This document shows positions 23,628 through 32,670 of a DNA stretch of 64,000 nt, one piece after another. The notes beneath the pieces were generated by a model. It saw only the letters and a list, made by a program, of their open reading frames with translations. It made no database searches and was not told the DNA's origin. The translations under genes and the position numbers were made by a program. How positions within the stretch are numbered: position 1 is the first letter of the stretch; each line of letters starts with the position of its first letter. The stretch comes from DASQZK01 sp963763215 (lineage in GTDB: Bacteria; Bacteroidota; Bacteroidia; Bacteroidales; GCA-2748055): the NCBI GenBank assembly GCA_963763215.1, contig CAVXNX010000010.1, forward strand, positions 1 through 64,000. The letters are read 5' to 3'.

Positions 23628-25330
23628 ATCCAATGTCTCCTTTTCGTTCGGTGAAAGGGGTAAAATTTGATGTCTTTGCCTTCGCCTTGTTGATATAGAG
23701 CCTGACGTAAAACCGGTGATGCTTCGAGGGCCGCAGGGTGCCGCTGAATGAGACCCGGTTAATACCTGAGATCCTGTCCTCACTGCCCTGCTGGTAAGTC
23801 AGGGCGTTCCGGAAATAAATGATCGGCCAGCGTCAGCGAGAGTTTGCGTTTCATCAACGTTTTCGTCAGTGAAAAAGATGGTCCGGAAATGGTGTTCTCT
23901 GAATTTTGCAGGCTGAAGAGGGTGTAATTGTATCCCAGTCCTGCCGTCAGCCCGGCATTGAGAATTGAGAGCATGTAATTGACCATCAGCGTGGACGATT
24001 TGTATGAATTGAGATCGGCGGTATTGTCGTTTTTATCCTTGAGTTTTTGGAAATTATAGCTGAGCATGATCATATGGGAGAGCCTGGTACCGGTGAAATT
24101 CAGGTTCTGGTTCACCCCAATGTTCTGGGTCGTCTGGGAAATTTCATAAAGCGAATCGACCGGCGTCATCCCCCGGGACTGTCCCATGTCGTAATTGGAG
24201 TAGGTCACGCTGGCATTATAGACCTGTGAAGGGTTGGCGCTGAAGCTCAGCGACCCGATGGTGCGGTGGGTCGTCGACAGGAGGGTGTTTTTCAGGTTGT
24301 CACGCTGAAAGCCAATACTGCCGGAGAGATTGTATTTCTGTTCACCGAAATGCCATGCCGGCTCAAAGGTGATATTCCGGAGGTCATTCTGAAAAAAATA
24401 GGCGCCCATCGAACGGTAACCCGGATCGATTTGCTTGAAGCGGACCTCCAGCGAAATTTGGTCACCGCCGTACCCGAGGGATGTTTCGATGGCATTACTG
24501 GCATAGGTGGTGGCATTGGATTGGTAGATGCCGGAGAAGATATCCATAATGCCATAATTGACCGAGTCGGGAACGGGCGAATGGATATCATCGGTGTAGA
24601 GGGAGCGGGAGAGCTGAAGGTCGAAATGGAGACCCCCCCACAGTTTCTGATGGGTCAGGAAGGATAAAATGACATTTTCCGCGGGCATCAGATTGGAATG
24701 GAAGGAATCGACGTTCAACGACCCCGGGACATCCCAGCCTTTCAGGAAGATCAGGGCCGCATTGTTATCATCGGTGCCGTATCCCACTTTCATACTCACC
24801 GCTTTCCGTTCGAAGGAAGGAGTCGTGACGTAGGAATGATTCAGGTCGTACGTGAGGGCATTGGGATCGATGGCCTTGAGAAGGCGTCCGTAAAGGATCC
24901 CGAGACGGAATTTCCCGGGAGTCAGTTCGGCCCCTGCACCGTAGAGGGTGTGCCCGGCCATGGTGTAGGGTGACCAGTTGAGATTCCGGTAACCCAGATG
25001 AAGTTTGACCCATTTATAATACGGACTGACCCCGAATTTATTGAAGGGCTGCCTGAAGTCGCGCTGTTCTTCACTCACGGTAAATGAGAAAGGAAACTGG
25101 ATGCCATAGAGTGAAACCGTAGGGGAACCGTTCAGCATCCAGACGAACGGTTTCTGGCTTGCCGGGCGCCCCGTGGCGCTGTAAAACATCATGGACCCGC
25201 CGAGGGTGCCGGTTATGGTGAAGGGTTTTTCCGCTTTGAGGTTTTCGATGTTCTGGCCCCGGAGCTTATTTCCGGGAACCAGTGCGGACAGAACCAGGAT
25301 AACCGGTAGAACCTGTCTTCGAACAGACAT
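23611..25330 (-). CDS. Outer-membrane beta-barrel protein heading the surface cluster
   Basis: About 570 residues. A signal peptide (VLPVILVLSALVPGNKLRG then QNIEN) is followed by alternating amphipathic strands with aromatic ends (KWVKLHLGYRNLNWSPYTMA, ISLEVRFKQIDPGYRSMGAY, YNASVTYSNYDM), typical of a Bacteroidota outer-membrane barrel with roughly 20 strands. One base shift near 23816 replaces the early end LFPERPDLPAGQ with the continuation RNALTYQQGSEDRISG and a terminal strand ending in GYVYAF and TAA at 23611-23613. With that correction the stop overlaps the start of the giant protein by 17 bases, so the two are translationally coupled. It could export, anchor or receive the giant protein. 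No named family recognised. Confidence 0.7.
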
Positions 25331-25957
25331 GAGCTGCTGCGTTTAGTATCATCAAAGTCCTTATTCCGGAACCAGGCCGGAGCCATACCGGTGATTCCGA
25401 AAGGCATTCCCCCAAACCGGGGGACAGAGGTAAACAGACATTCAGTTCCTCCCGGCATGGCATCGTTTTTAAAATGCAAGGGCCGGACTCCCGGAAGTTT
25501 CGGCTTCTGAAATCTCACTCTCCCGGCGAATTTCTTTGCAGAACCGGCTGGCAGAAATGTCTGGCTGAACTATCCGGATGGATATCCGAACCAGCTGCAA
25601 TCAGCGATGAGATCAGGAATGATCAAAAGTCGAATAAATGATGAAATGGAGAACGGGATAGAAGAGAAATTCATTTTTCAACCATCTGTCATTTATGTTT
25701 CCCATACCAACTGCAGAATGCCGTTTCCAGGTTTGGCTCCTTAATCCCGGAGCCATCTATATTAACAATGCATGAAATTCAATGTTCAAGATACACTCTT
25801 TTCAATCAAAGTCAATGCTGCTCGTGGAAAAATTCGCCGGCAGCCCGAAATTTGATGTGAACGATCCGTTCTCTTTTGTGAAATCACCTATCTCGCGGTT
25901 CGAACCGGAACCGGAATGGCGGCAGTGTTTCTGCCGTTTAGCGAAGATTCTTCACCG
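25331..25957. other. Intergenic region, no gene seen
   Basis: About 630 bases between the barrel gene start and the end of the hydrolase gene. Short open frames here are antisense shadows of the hydrolase or have no conserved features. I see no repeat or strong promoter match. The promoter of the surface cluster should lie here. Confidence 0.4.
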
Positions 25958-27361
25958 CTATTTCCCGGTGAGGTGTTCTTTCAGAAAATCACCGGTCACC
26001 TGCTCCATATCCTGCCTGACCACCTGGAAATGGCTTTTCCCCTTATAAATGACAAGGTCGCAGACATCGCCGGCATCCTGAAGCTTTTTCTGAAAATCGA
26101 TATGGGTATGGTAATCCAGAAATTCGTCGTTTGTCCCCTGAAAGATCAGGAACGGCGGTGCCCCGGCTGTTGACGTGGTGGGTCGGGGAAAGGTTTTCCG
26201 GGTCATCCTCACCCCTCAGGCAGTAATTGAACCAGGAATCCAGCGTGGGATCGACGCATCCCGACCAGAGGATGACGGCATCGGGAACGGTGCTGACCGT
26301 AGTATCTTCACCCTGATGCTGATAGCCCGGAATGAGGGCCGTGGCGGCAGCGAGCTGGCCACCGGCTGAAAATCCCCCGACCACTACTTCATGAGGATTG
26401 ATATGGAGTGAGGCGGCGTGAACCCTCACCCACCGGACAGCAGATTTAACATCACGTAAACCATCGACCGGGGTGGCGTTCTGCCTGGACTTCAACCGGT
26501 ATTCCACTGCAACGGCAACATAGCCGAGACGGTTGAACATTTTTCCCAGTTCAAGCATTTCACCCGGATGCCCGTTGTACCATCCTCCCTGGTGCAGGAG
26601 AACGATGCAGGGCATGTGCTCGGTTCCTGGTGCCGGGGTACATGATGTACGCATCCAGGGAATCGCTGCCCACCACCTTGTAAACGGTTTTGTCAGCCTG
26701 GCGGTAAACCGCTTCGGTTTTATTCCATGCCTCGCTCACGGAACGAAGGTAGGCCGGATCGGTACATTCCTGCCTGAACTTCCGGTACATGGATCCCGCA
26801 TTGTCGATCCCGAAAATATTGATTTGCATCAGCATGATACGGTAAAGTGCATACTGCCTGATTTCCCCCGTCAACAGGCTGTCGGCAATATGGAACTGGG
26901 TCAGGATAAAAACATTGTCGGGGTAATTGGGCGCTGACCCTGCTTCGATCATGTATTTGGAGGTCAGGTCGAGATACCGGTCGAGGAACCGGCAGTATTC
27001 TTCATTTTTCAGGAGGCTGTCGGAATCGGAAATTCACGCCCTGCAGCAGTGTCCGGTAATTCGGGTCGGCAGTAAACCCCTGGTAGGGTATGCGAAGGCT
27101 GTGATTCAGGTTATACCCGTAAAGGATACTGTGGAAAAAATAGTTGTCGGAAACCGGGTTGCCCGATCCCGTCACTTCCCGGAGTGAATCGACGAAGGCC
27201 GAGAATTCCCTGAAGGGAAGATTCCAGGCATGCCGGGCGCTGATCATGGAATCGGCCTGGTGCAGGGATAATTTCTTACGATCTTTGCCCGGGGTAGAAT
27301 TGCATCCCGCTAAAAGGATCAAGGCAAGGGTTATCGCGGAGACGAAAAGTTTGCGTTTCAT
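25958..27361 (-). CDS. Alpha/beta-hydrolase lipoprotein (frameshifted)
   Basis: About 465 residues. A lipoprotein signal peptide (ITLALILLAGC, Cys20) is followed by an all-alpha region (about 30-230) with no known domain, then an esterase-type alpha/beta hydrolase. The hydrolase shows an oxyanion motif LLHQGGWYNG, strand-turn VAVAVEYRLKS, nucleophile elbow VVGGFSAGGQ (Ser), an acidic residue in FQGTNDEFLDY and the catalytic His in KGKSHFQV. This matches the BD-FAE/hydrolase_3 group of carbohydrate or peptide esterases. Frames change near 27030, 26640 and 26200. The gene is alone on its strand and divergent from the thioesterase fragment. Substrate unknown; surface or periplasmic lipoprotein inferred. 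Confidence 0.75.
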
Positions 27362-27543
27362 CGTGAGGTATTTTAGACGTCTGATACGTTCAACGTATTG
27401 AACAGGTGATGGATTTTCATCGCACCCGGTAAAAGTAATAAATATCTGAACGCCGTTTCCGGGCTTCCCGGAAATTCAGGAAGATTCCCGAATAATGCCT
27501 AATTTTACCATCATAAGCCTGACGAAGGATAATCCACCGGAAT

Positions 27544-27804
27544 ATGAAAGACTACACTGAAGAAGAACTCATCTCTGTTTCCACATTTAAAGTCACTTCC
27601 GCCGACACTGACATGGAAGCCAGGCTCCGGCTCGGGGCCCTGGTCAATTTCCTGATCCAGGCGGCCATCAATTCCGCCGATGCGCTGGGATTTGGTTTCG
27701 GGGGAATTCGCGGTCAGCAGCTTTTCTGGGTGCTGACCAATCAGACCGCCGCTTTCCGCGGAAAGATCGATTTCGGACATTGGAAGGGCAGGGAAATGCG
27801 TTAA
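27544..27804 (+). pseudogene. Acyl-ACP thioesterase, N-terminal fragment
   Basis: An 86-residue open frame matching the beginning of bacterial acyl-ACP thioesterases (PF01643 type hotdog fold). Landmarks are the FKVTSADTDMEARLRLGAL start, the helix NFLIQAAINSADALGFGF and the strand FWVLTNQTAAFRGKIDF. Full-length members have about 240-250 residues with a second hotdog domain. Here reading stops after WKGREMR, and I find no continuation in other frames before the sensor kinase at 28028. The rest is therefore deleted rather than shifted. The fragment has no catalytic second half and is unlikely to be active. Confidence 0.6.
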
Positions 27805-27881
27805 GAGGAAAAACGGAAAGCAAATGATTCCCGGAGAAAAAAGCTCGCGGAAGATGACATCTTCCCGCCACGAAACGTGTT

Positions 27882-27911
27882 TTTGAATACGTGAATATAA
27901 TTGTATATTTA
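27882..27911 (+). promoter_or_regulatory. Candidate promoter for the sensor kinase
   Basis: TTTG (27882-27885), 18 bases of spacer, then TATATTTA (27904-27911), one mismatch from TAnnTTTG. It lies about 115 bases before the kinase start. Confidence 0.35.
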
Positions 27912-28027
27912 CCCCCGAAGGGCAGTGAACCCCACGTAAACGCACTAAAGGCCCCCTTCCCCGGATTATCTTTCGTATAATTTTGGCTTACAAAAACTTA
28001 AATGGTATTCATCTCAACATCTGACCG

Positions 28028-30082
28028 ATGTTCAGTGGATTGAAAAAATATAAACGATCGGAACAGCTCCTGATCACCGCGGTTCTCCTCATTGCGGTAA
28101 CCGGGCTTGCCGGGTGGCTGACCAATTGGCTGACCCTTGCCAGGTTCTCGGTGCGGTATATCCCCATTGCACCCTCAACCGCCTTTTCGTTCATGATCGT
28201 CTGCCTGGCCTTTCTTTTTTACTACCGTTATGGCAGGTCACGCCCGATAAAGCTCATCAGCATTTTTATGGTTTCTGTGGTTTTCACCCTGGATCTCCTG
28301 ATCCTTATCCGGTGGATTTTCGGCGTATCGTTCAACATTGAGACCCTGTTCGTCCGCGAACCGGAGTTCCAGAATACGTACCTGACAGGCCGGATGTCGC
28401 CGGTCACCGCCATCCTGATGGCGCTGGTCTGTGTCGCTTCCCTCCTCTTCTTCCTCCGGAGAGTGCGCGAGAAAAGAATCGCTTTCGGGATGATCGCCTT
28501 TATCCTGTTTTTCATCAGTTCTGTCCTGCTGATCGGGTATCTTTACAAGGCGCCCTCTTTTGTACGGCGGTTCCACCATCCCTGTTGCCCTTCCCACGGC
28601 CATCTGTTTCTGGCTGCTGAGTGTTGCCATGCTCATGGCCATCCGTTTTGAATTCTGGCCTTTTTCCCTGCTCACGGGTTCATCGATCCAGAGCCAACTG
28701 ACCCAGGCCTTTCTTCCCGCGGTCTTCCTGCTCCTGATATTCAACAGTTACGTGAATTCCAAACTTCTTTCGGATCTCAACAACCCCGCCCTTGCTTCCG
28801 CTCTTCAGCTGGTTTTTGCCTTCACGGTTTTCGGATTTATCATCATCATCATCTCGACACAACCTCGGTAAACGGCTTGACCCTCGCACAAAAAACCCTG
28901 GAAAACAGCGAAAAAAGATTCAAAAATGCCATCCTCTATGCCCCGTTCCCGATCATCATCCATGCCGAAGGCGAAGTGGTGATGATCTCCTCATCCTGGA
29001 CGGACCTCAGCGGATATACCCTGGAGGATATCCCGACCATCGAAGCCTGGACACGTAAGGCTTACGGGATGAACGCCGATGTCACCCGGGAATATATCGA
29101 ATCGCTTTACAACCTCGACGCTCCCAAATATGACGGAGAATGGGAAATCATCACCAAAAACGGGGAAAAACGCGTCTGGGAATTCCGCACCAGCCCCATC
29201 GGTCAGCTGTCCGACGGGCGCATCGCCGTTAGCAGCATGGCAGTGGATGTCACCGACAGGAAGGACTTTGAATTCCAGCTAAAAGAAAAGACGGAGGAAA
29301 TCGAGACCCAGAATGAGGAACTCATGAGCATCAACCAGGAACTCCTCGTTGCCAGGGACAGGGCGGAGGAAAGCGACCAGCTCAAATCCTCCTTCATCGC
29401 CAACATGAGCCACGAAATCCGGACGCCGATGAATGGCATTATGGGATTCTCAGGTCTGCTCGACGACCCCGACCTGACCCCGGAGAAAAGAAATCAGTTC
29501 ACGTCCATCATCATCAAGAGCAGCGAACAACTGCTGCGTGTCATCGATAACATCGTGGAAATTTCCCGGCTCGAAACCAAACAGGTAAAAGCCATTGAGC
29601 GCCCTTTTTGCCTCAACGACCTTCTCACCGGCCTCTACATGATTTTCGGGATGAAGGCCAGGGACTCCAAAATTCAGCTCTTCCTGAAAAAAGGACTGCC
29701 CGATGGGGAAAGCACCATCCTTTCCGATGAGACAAAACTGAACAAGATCCTGGGAAACCTCCTCGAAAATGCCCTGAAATTCACCAAATCGGGTTATATC
29801 GAAATCGGTTACCGGGTTAACGGTGCCAACCTGGATCTCTATGTGAAGGATACCGGTATCGGCATTGCACCGGACAAGCAGGCTTTTATTTTCGAACGTT
29901 TCTCCCAGGAGAACAAGGATTCGTCAGAAACATACGGCGGACTTGGCCTGGGCTTATCCATTGCCAGGGAAAATACCGAACTCATGGGGGGAAGGATTTC
30001 GCTCTGGTCGGAAAAGGATAAAGGTTCGGAATTTACCGTCAGCATTCCCTACAAGCCGGCCGGATCGCCGGGAAATGGCTGA
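28028..30082 (+). CDS. Membrane PAS sensor histidine kinase (two frameshifts)
   Basis: Sensor kinase of about 684 residues. The N-terminal part (1-280) has about eight TMs with polar breaks such as RMSPVTAILMAL and MYGGSTIPVALPTAICFW, a layout used for membrane or small-molecule sensing. A PAS domain follows (about 295-410: ILYAPFPIIIHAEGEVVMIS), then a coiled coil (about 415-455). The HisKA domain has the phospho-acceptor His in NMSHEIRTPMNGIMGFSGLL. The HATPase domain has N box NLLENALKF, DTGIGI and GGLGLGLSIA. Frames change near 28558 (one extra T in a T run) and near 28866. No response regulator is adjacent and there is no receiver domain, so the partner is elsewhere. Convergent with lysC, gap 8 bases. 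Confidence 0.85.
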
Positions 30083-30090
30083 GGGTCCAT

Positions 30091-31365
30091 TCACCCGCAC
30101 TCTGTTCCGAGGTCGCGCATCACCATCTGAGCGGTATTCCGGTTATGCTGTTCCAGGATGATCTCTTTGCTGACCGTAACCCGTTTAATGGTCGTCTCGT
30201 CGAAATACCGGATGGTGACCAGTTCCAGCCCGTTTTCCGTTTCCACATTGAAATGGTCCTCCAGATCCCTGACCACTTTCGGGATCCTGACCCGGTCATT
30301 ATTCACGCAGACCTTGAACGAAACGGCCGAATTCTGCATCAAATTGATCTTCAGATGGTAGGTGGCGAATATTCCCAGGATGGTCTCCAGGTTTTCTTCG
30401 GCGATAAAGGAAAAATCGCGCGGAAGAATCTTGATCAGGACCTGGTCCATCTTGAAGATGAATGAGGGGACGAGTTTATCGTCGAACCCATCGCCGATCA
30501 CCGTTCCGGGTTCTTCGGGGTGAAGGAAGGATTTGACGTTGAGCCGTATATTTTTCTGTTTCAGCGGCTGAATGGTTTTCGGGTGGATGACACTGGCCCC
30601 GTAATACGCCAGTTCGATGGCATCATAGTAGGAAAGCCTCGGCAACAAAACGGTCTTGTCGAACCACTTCGGATCGGCATTGAGCACGCCGGGCACGTCC
30701 TTCCAGATCACCACCTCGGGTATATCCAGGAGATAAGCCAGGATGGCGGCTGTATAGTCCGATCCTTCCCGCCCCAGGGTGGTGGTCATATTATTGACCG
30801 TGGCGGCAAGGAATCCCTGGGTGACCAGGACGGATGAATTGTCGAAACGGAAATTATTTTTCACCAGGACAGACGACAGTTCCCAGTCGATCTTCCCTTC
30901 CCGGAAGGTATCGTCGGATATCAGCGATTTGCGGATGTCCTTCCATTGGGCGCTGATGCCTGAAGCATTCAGATAGGCGGCAACGATGGTGGTGGAAAGC
31001 AATTCGCCGTTGCTGACGATCTGGTCGTAATCGAAGTCGTAGTTCATCGTGGGCGACTCCTCGAACTTGGCCTGCATCGTCCGGAAAATTTTTTTGACAT
31101 CGTCATGCACCGGATGACCCTCTTCCGGAAAAAGTTCATGGATAATATAATAATGGTATGCCCGAAGATTTTCAAAGCTCTTCTCCAGCTCTTCCTGCCT
31201 CCGGTTCACATAAAGATCGGTGAGCTGCTCCAGGGCATTGGTCGTTTTCCCCATTGCCGACACCACAACGATGATGTTTTCATTGTACCGTTTCAGGATA
31301 TTCGCAAGATTCCTGACCGCTTCCGCGCTGCTGACCGAAGCGCCTCCAAATTTGAACACTAACAT
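30091..31365 (-). CDS. lysC: Aspartate kinase
   Basis: Monofunctional aspartate kinase of 424 residues, the entry step to lysine, threonine, methionine and diaminopimelate. It starts with the classic MLVFKFGGASVSSAEAVRN. Catalytic motifs are VVVSAMGKTTNALEQL, VSNGELLSTTIVA and TTTLGREGSDYTAAILAYLL. PGVLNADP (substrate loop) and ASVIHPKTIQPLK follow. The C-terminal 120 residues hold the paired ACT domains that usually bind lysine or threonine as feedback inhibitors. It is the second aspartokinase in the window and differs in N-terminal type from the one at 12419. A TATATTTG element upstream and a shared divergent spacer with fbp mark its promoter region. Confidence 0.92.
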   Translation of the reverse strand: MLVFKFGGASVSSAEAVRNLANILKRYNENIIVVVSAMGKTTNALEQLTDLYVNRRQEELEKSFENLRAYHYYIIHELFPEEGHPVHDDVKKIFRTMQAKFEESPTMNYDFDYDQIVSNGELLSTTIVAAYLNASGISAQWKDIRKSLISDDTFREGKIDWELSSVLVKNNFRFDNSSVLVTQGFLAATVNNMTTTLGREGSDYTAAILAYLLDIPEVVIWKDVPGVLNADPKWFDKTVLLPRLSYYDAIELAYYGASVIHPKTIQPLKQKNIRLNVKSFLHPEEPGTVIGDGFDDKLVPSFIFKMDQVLIKILPRDFSFIAEENLETILGIFATYHLKINLMQNSAVSFKVCVNNDRVRIPKVVRDLEDHFNVETENGLELVTIRYFDETTIKRVTVSKEIILEQHNRNTAQMVMRDLGTECG

Positions 31366-31387
31366 AGAACAGGGCGTTTTAAGTTTA

Positions 31388-31395
31388 CAAATATA
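31388..31395 (-). promoter_or_regulatory. Candidate -7 element for lysC
   Basis: The minus strand reads TATATTTG, a perfect TAnnTTTG match, 23 bases before the lysC ATG. The -33 position is AT-rich without a clear TTTG. Confidence 0.5.
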
Positions 31396-31519
31396 GGTGA
31401 ACCAAAGGCAATCCGGAAAATTTTACGCCGGGGAGGTTTAAAAAACATCGTTACGGATGCATGATTCACAAGACGAGACGATTAAATAGTGTCAGAAAGA
31501 AAACTCATGTTTTTTAGCC

Positions 31520-31641
31520 GTGCTTGATAAGAAAACGTCAAGAGCAAGGCTTGCGATGACTGAAAAACAGGAGTTTACTATTCGTAAATGACTGTTTTGA
31601 AGTCGGGCATAACGCAGCTATTGGTGTTTTCCTGCAAGCAC
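31520..31641. repeat. 122-bp imperfect palindrome upstream of fbp
   Basis: The ends are exact inverted repeats, GTGCTTG (31520-31526) and CAAGCAC (31635-31641). Inside, AAAAC pairs with GTTTT, and a strong inner pair (GACTGAAAAACAG with CTGTTTTGAAGTC) encloses GTTTAC-TATTC-GTAAAT. By eye about two thirds of the 60-base arms pair. It ends 15 bases before the fbp start. It may be a miniature mobile element or a structured leader; the sequence alone does not decide. Confidence 0.6.
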
Positions 31642-31656
31642 TAAATAAAACAAACC

Positions 31657-32670
31657 ATGGCAAAACAATATCAACCGCAGATCCTGAATGAGTTTATCAT
31701 CCAACAGCAAACGGCCTTCCCCTATGCCAAGGGTGATCTCACCCGTATTCTCAACCACATCGGGGTGGCCTCCAAATATGTCAACCGGGAGGTGAATGCC
31801 GCCGGGCTGGCCGATATCCTCGGCGAAGCCGGTAAAACCAATATCCAGGGTGAAGATGTCAAAAAGCTGGATGTTTTTGCCAACGAACAGTTCATAAAAA
31901 TTCTCACCTCCAGCGGTGAAGTCTGCGGTGTGGCCTCCGAAGAAAACAGTGAGATCGTTTCCTTCGACAATACCCTCACCAGGGAAGGGAAGTACATACT
32001 GTGCATGGATCCGCTCGACGGGTCGTCGAATATTGATGTGAATGTTTCAATCGGAACGATCTTTTCCATTTACCGGAGGGTAACGCCCATTGGCACGATG
32101 CCCGACGAGCGCGATATTCTCCAGCCGGGGACCAGGCAGGTTGCCGCCGGCTATGTCATTTACGGATCATCCACCATGCTCGTCTATACCACCGGGCTGG
32201 GGGTGACCGGCTTCACCCTCGATCCTTCCATTGGCGAATACTGCCTGTCGCATTACCAGATCTGCACACCGGTGGATGGGAAAATTTACTCGATCAACGA
32301 AGGGTATTACAACCAGTTCTCACCCGGGATCCGAAAGTATATCGATTATTGCAAGAGCGACGACGGGAAGGAACCCTACTCCGCACGATATATCGGTTCG
32401 CTCGTTGCGGATTTTCACCGGAATCTCATGAAAGGCGGCATTTACATGTACCCTTCAACAGAAAAGCATCCGGAGGGAAAGCTCAGGCTCCTGTACGAAT
32501 GCAATCCGATCGCTTTTTTGGCTGAACAGGCTGCGGGGAGCGCCACCGACGGAAAGGGGAACCGGATCCTGGAAATCGAGCCGGAATCGATCCATCAGCG
32601 CGTTCCCTTCTTCACGGGCTCAAAGCATATGGTGAAAAAAGTTGAAGAGATGATCCGGGAGGAAGGTTGA
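31657..32670 (+). CDS. fbp: Fructose-1,6-bisphosphatase class I
   Basis: Fructose-1,6-bisphosphatase, the key gluconeogenic step giving fructose 6-phosphate, 337 residues, cytoplasmic. Motifs in order: GDLTRILNHIGVASK near the AMP-site helix, SEENSEIV, the metal-binding signature ILCMDPLDGSSNIDVNVSIG (about residue 113), YVIYGSSTMLVYTT, ARYIGSLVADFHRNL with the F6P-binding Arg and Asn, and YECNPIAFLAEQAAG with the substrate Lys/Glu region. Length and order are those of the classical class I enzyme. The large palindrome at 31520-31641 lies in its 5' region. The last 51 bases overlap the 3' end of the convergent sensor kinase. Confidence 0.95.
   Translation: MAKQYQPQILNEFIIQQQTAFPYAKGDLTRILNHIGVASKYVNREVNAAGLADILGEAGKTNIQGEDVKKLDVFANEQFIKILTSSGEVCGVASEENSEIVSFDNTLTREGKYILCMDPLDGSSNIDVNVSIGTIFSIYRRVTPIGTMPDERDILQPGTRQVAAGYVIYGSSTMLVYTTGLGVTGFTLDPSIGEYCLSHYQICTPVDGKIYSINEGYYNQFSPGIRKYIDYCKSDDGKEPYSARYIGSLVADFHRNLMKGGIYMYPSTEKHPEGKLRLLYECNPIAFLAEQAAGSATDGKGNRILEIEPESIHQRVPFFTGSKHMVKKVEEMIREEG

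Noticed and set aside
13882..25330. Type IX secretion substrates in the surface cluster
   Set aside because: None of the C-termini shows the type IX sorting domain; the ends are NSLSSGF, GNKAGIRF and REVSVR.
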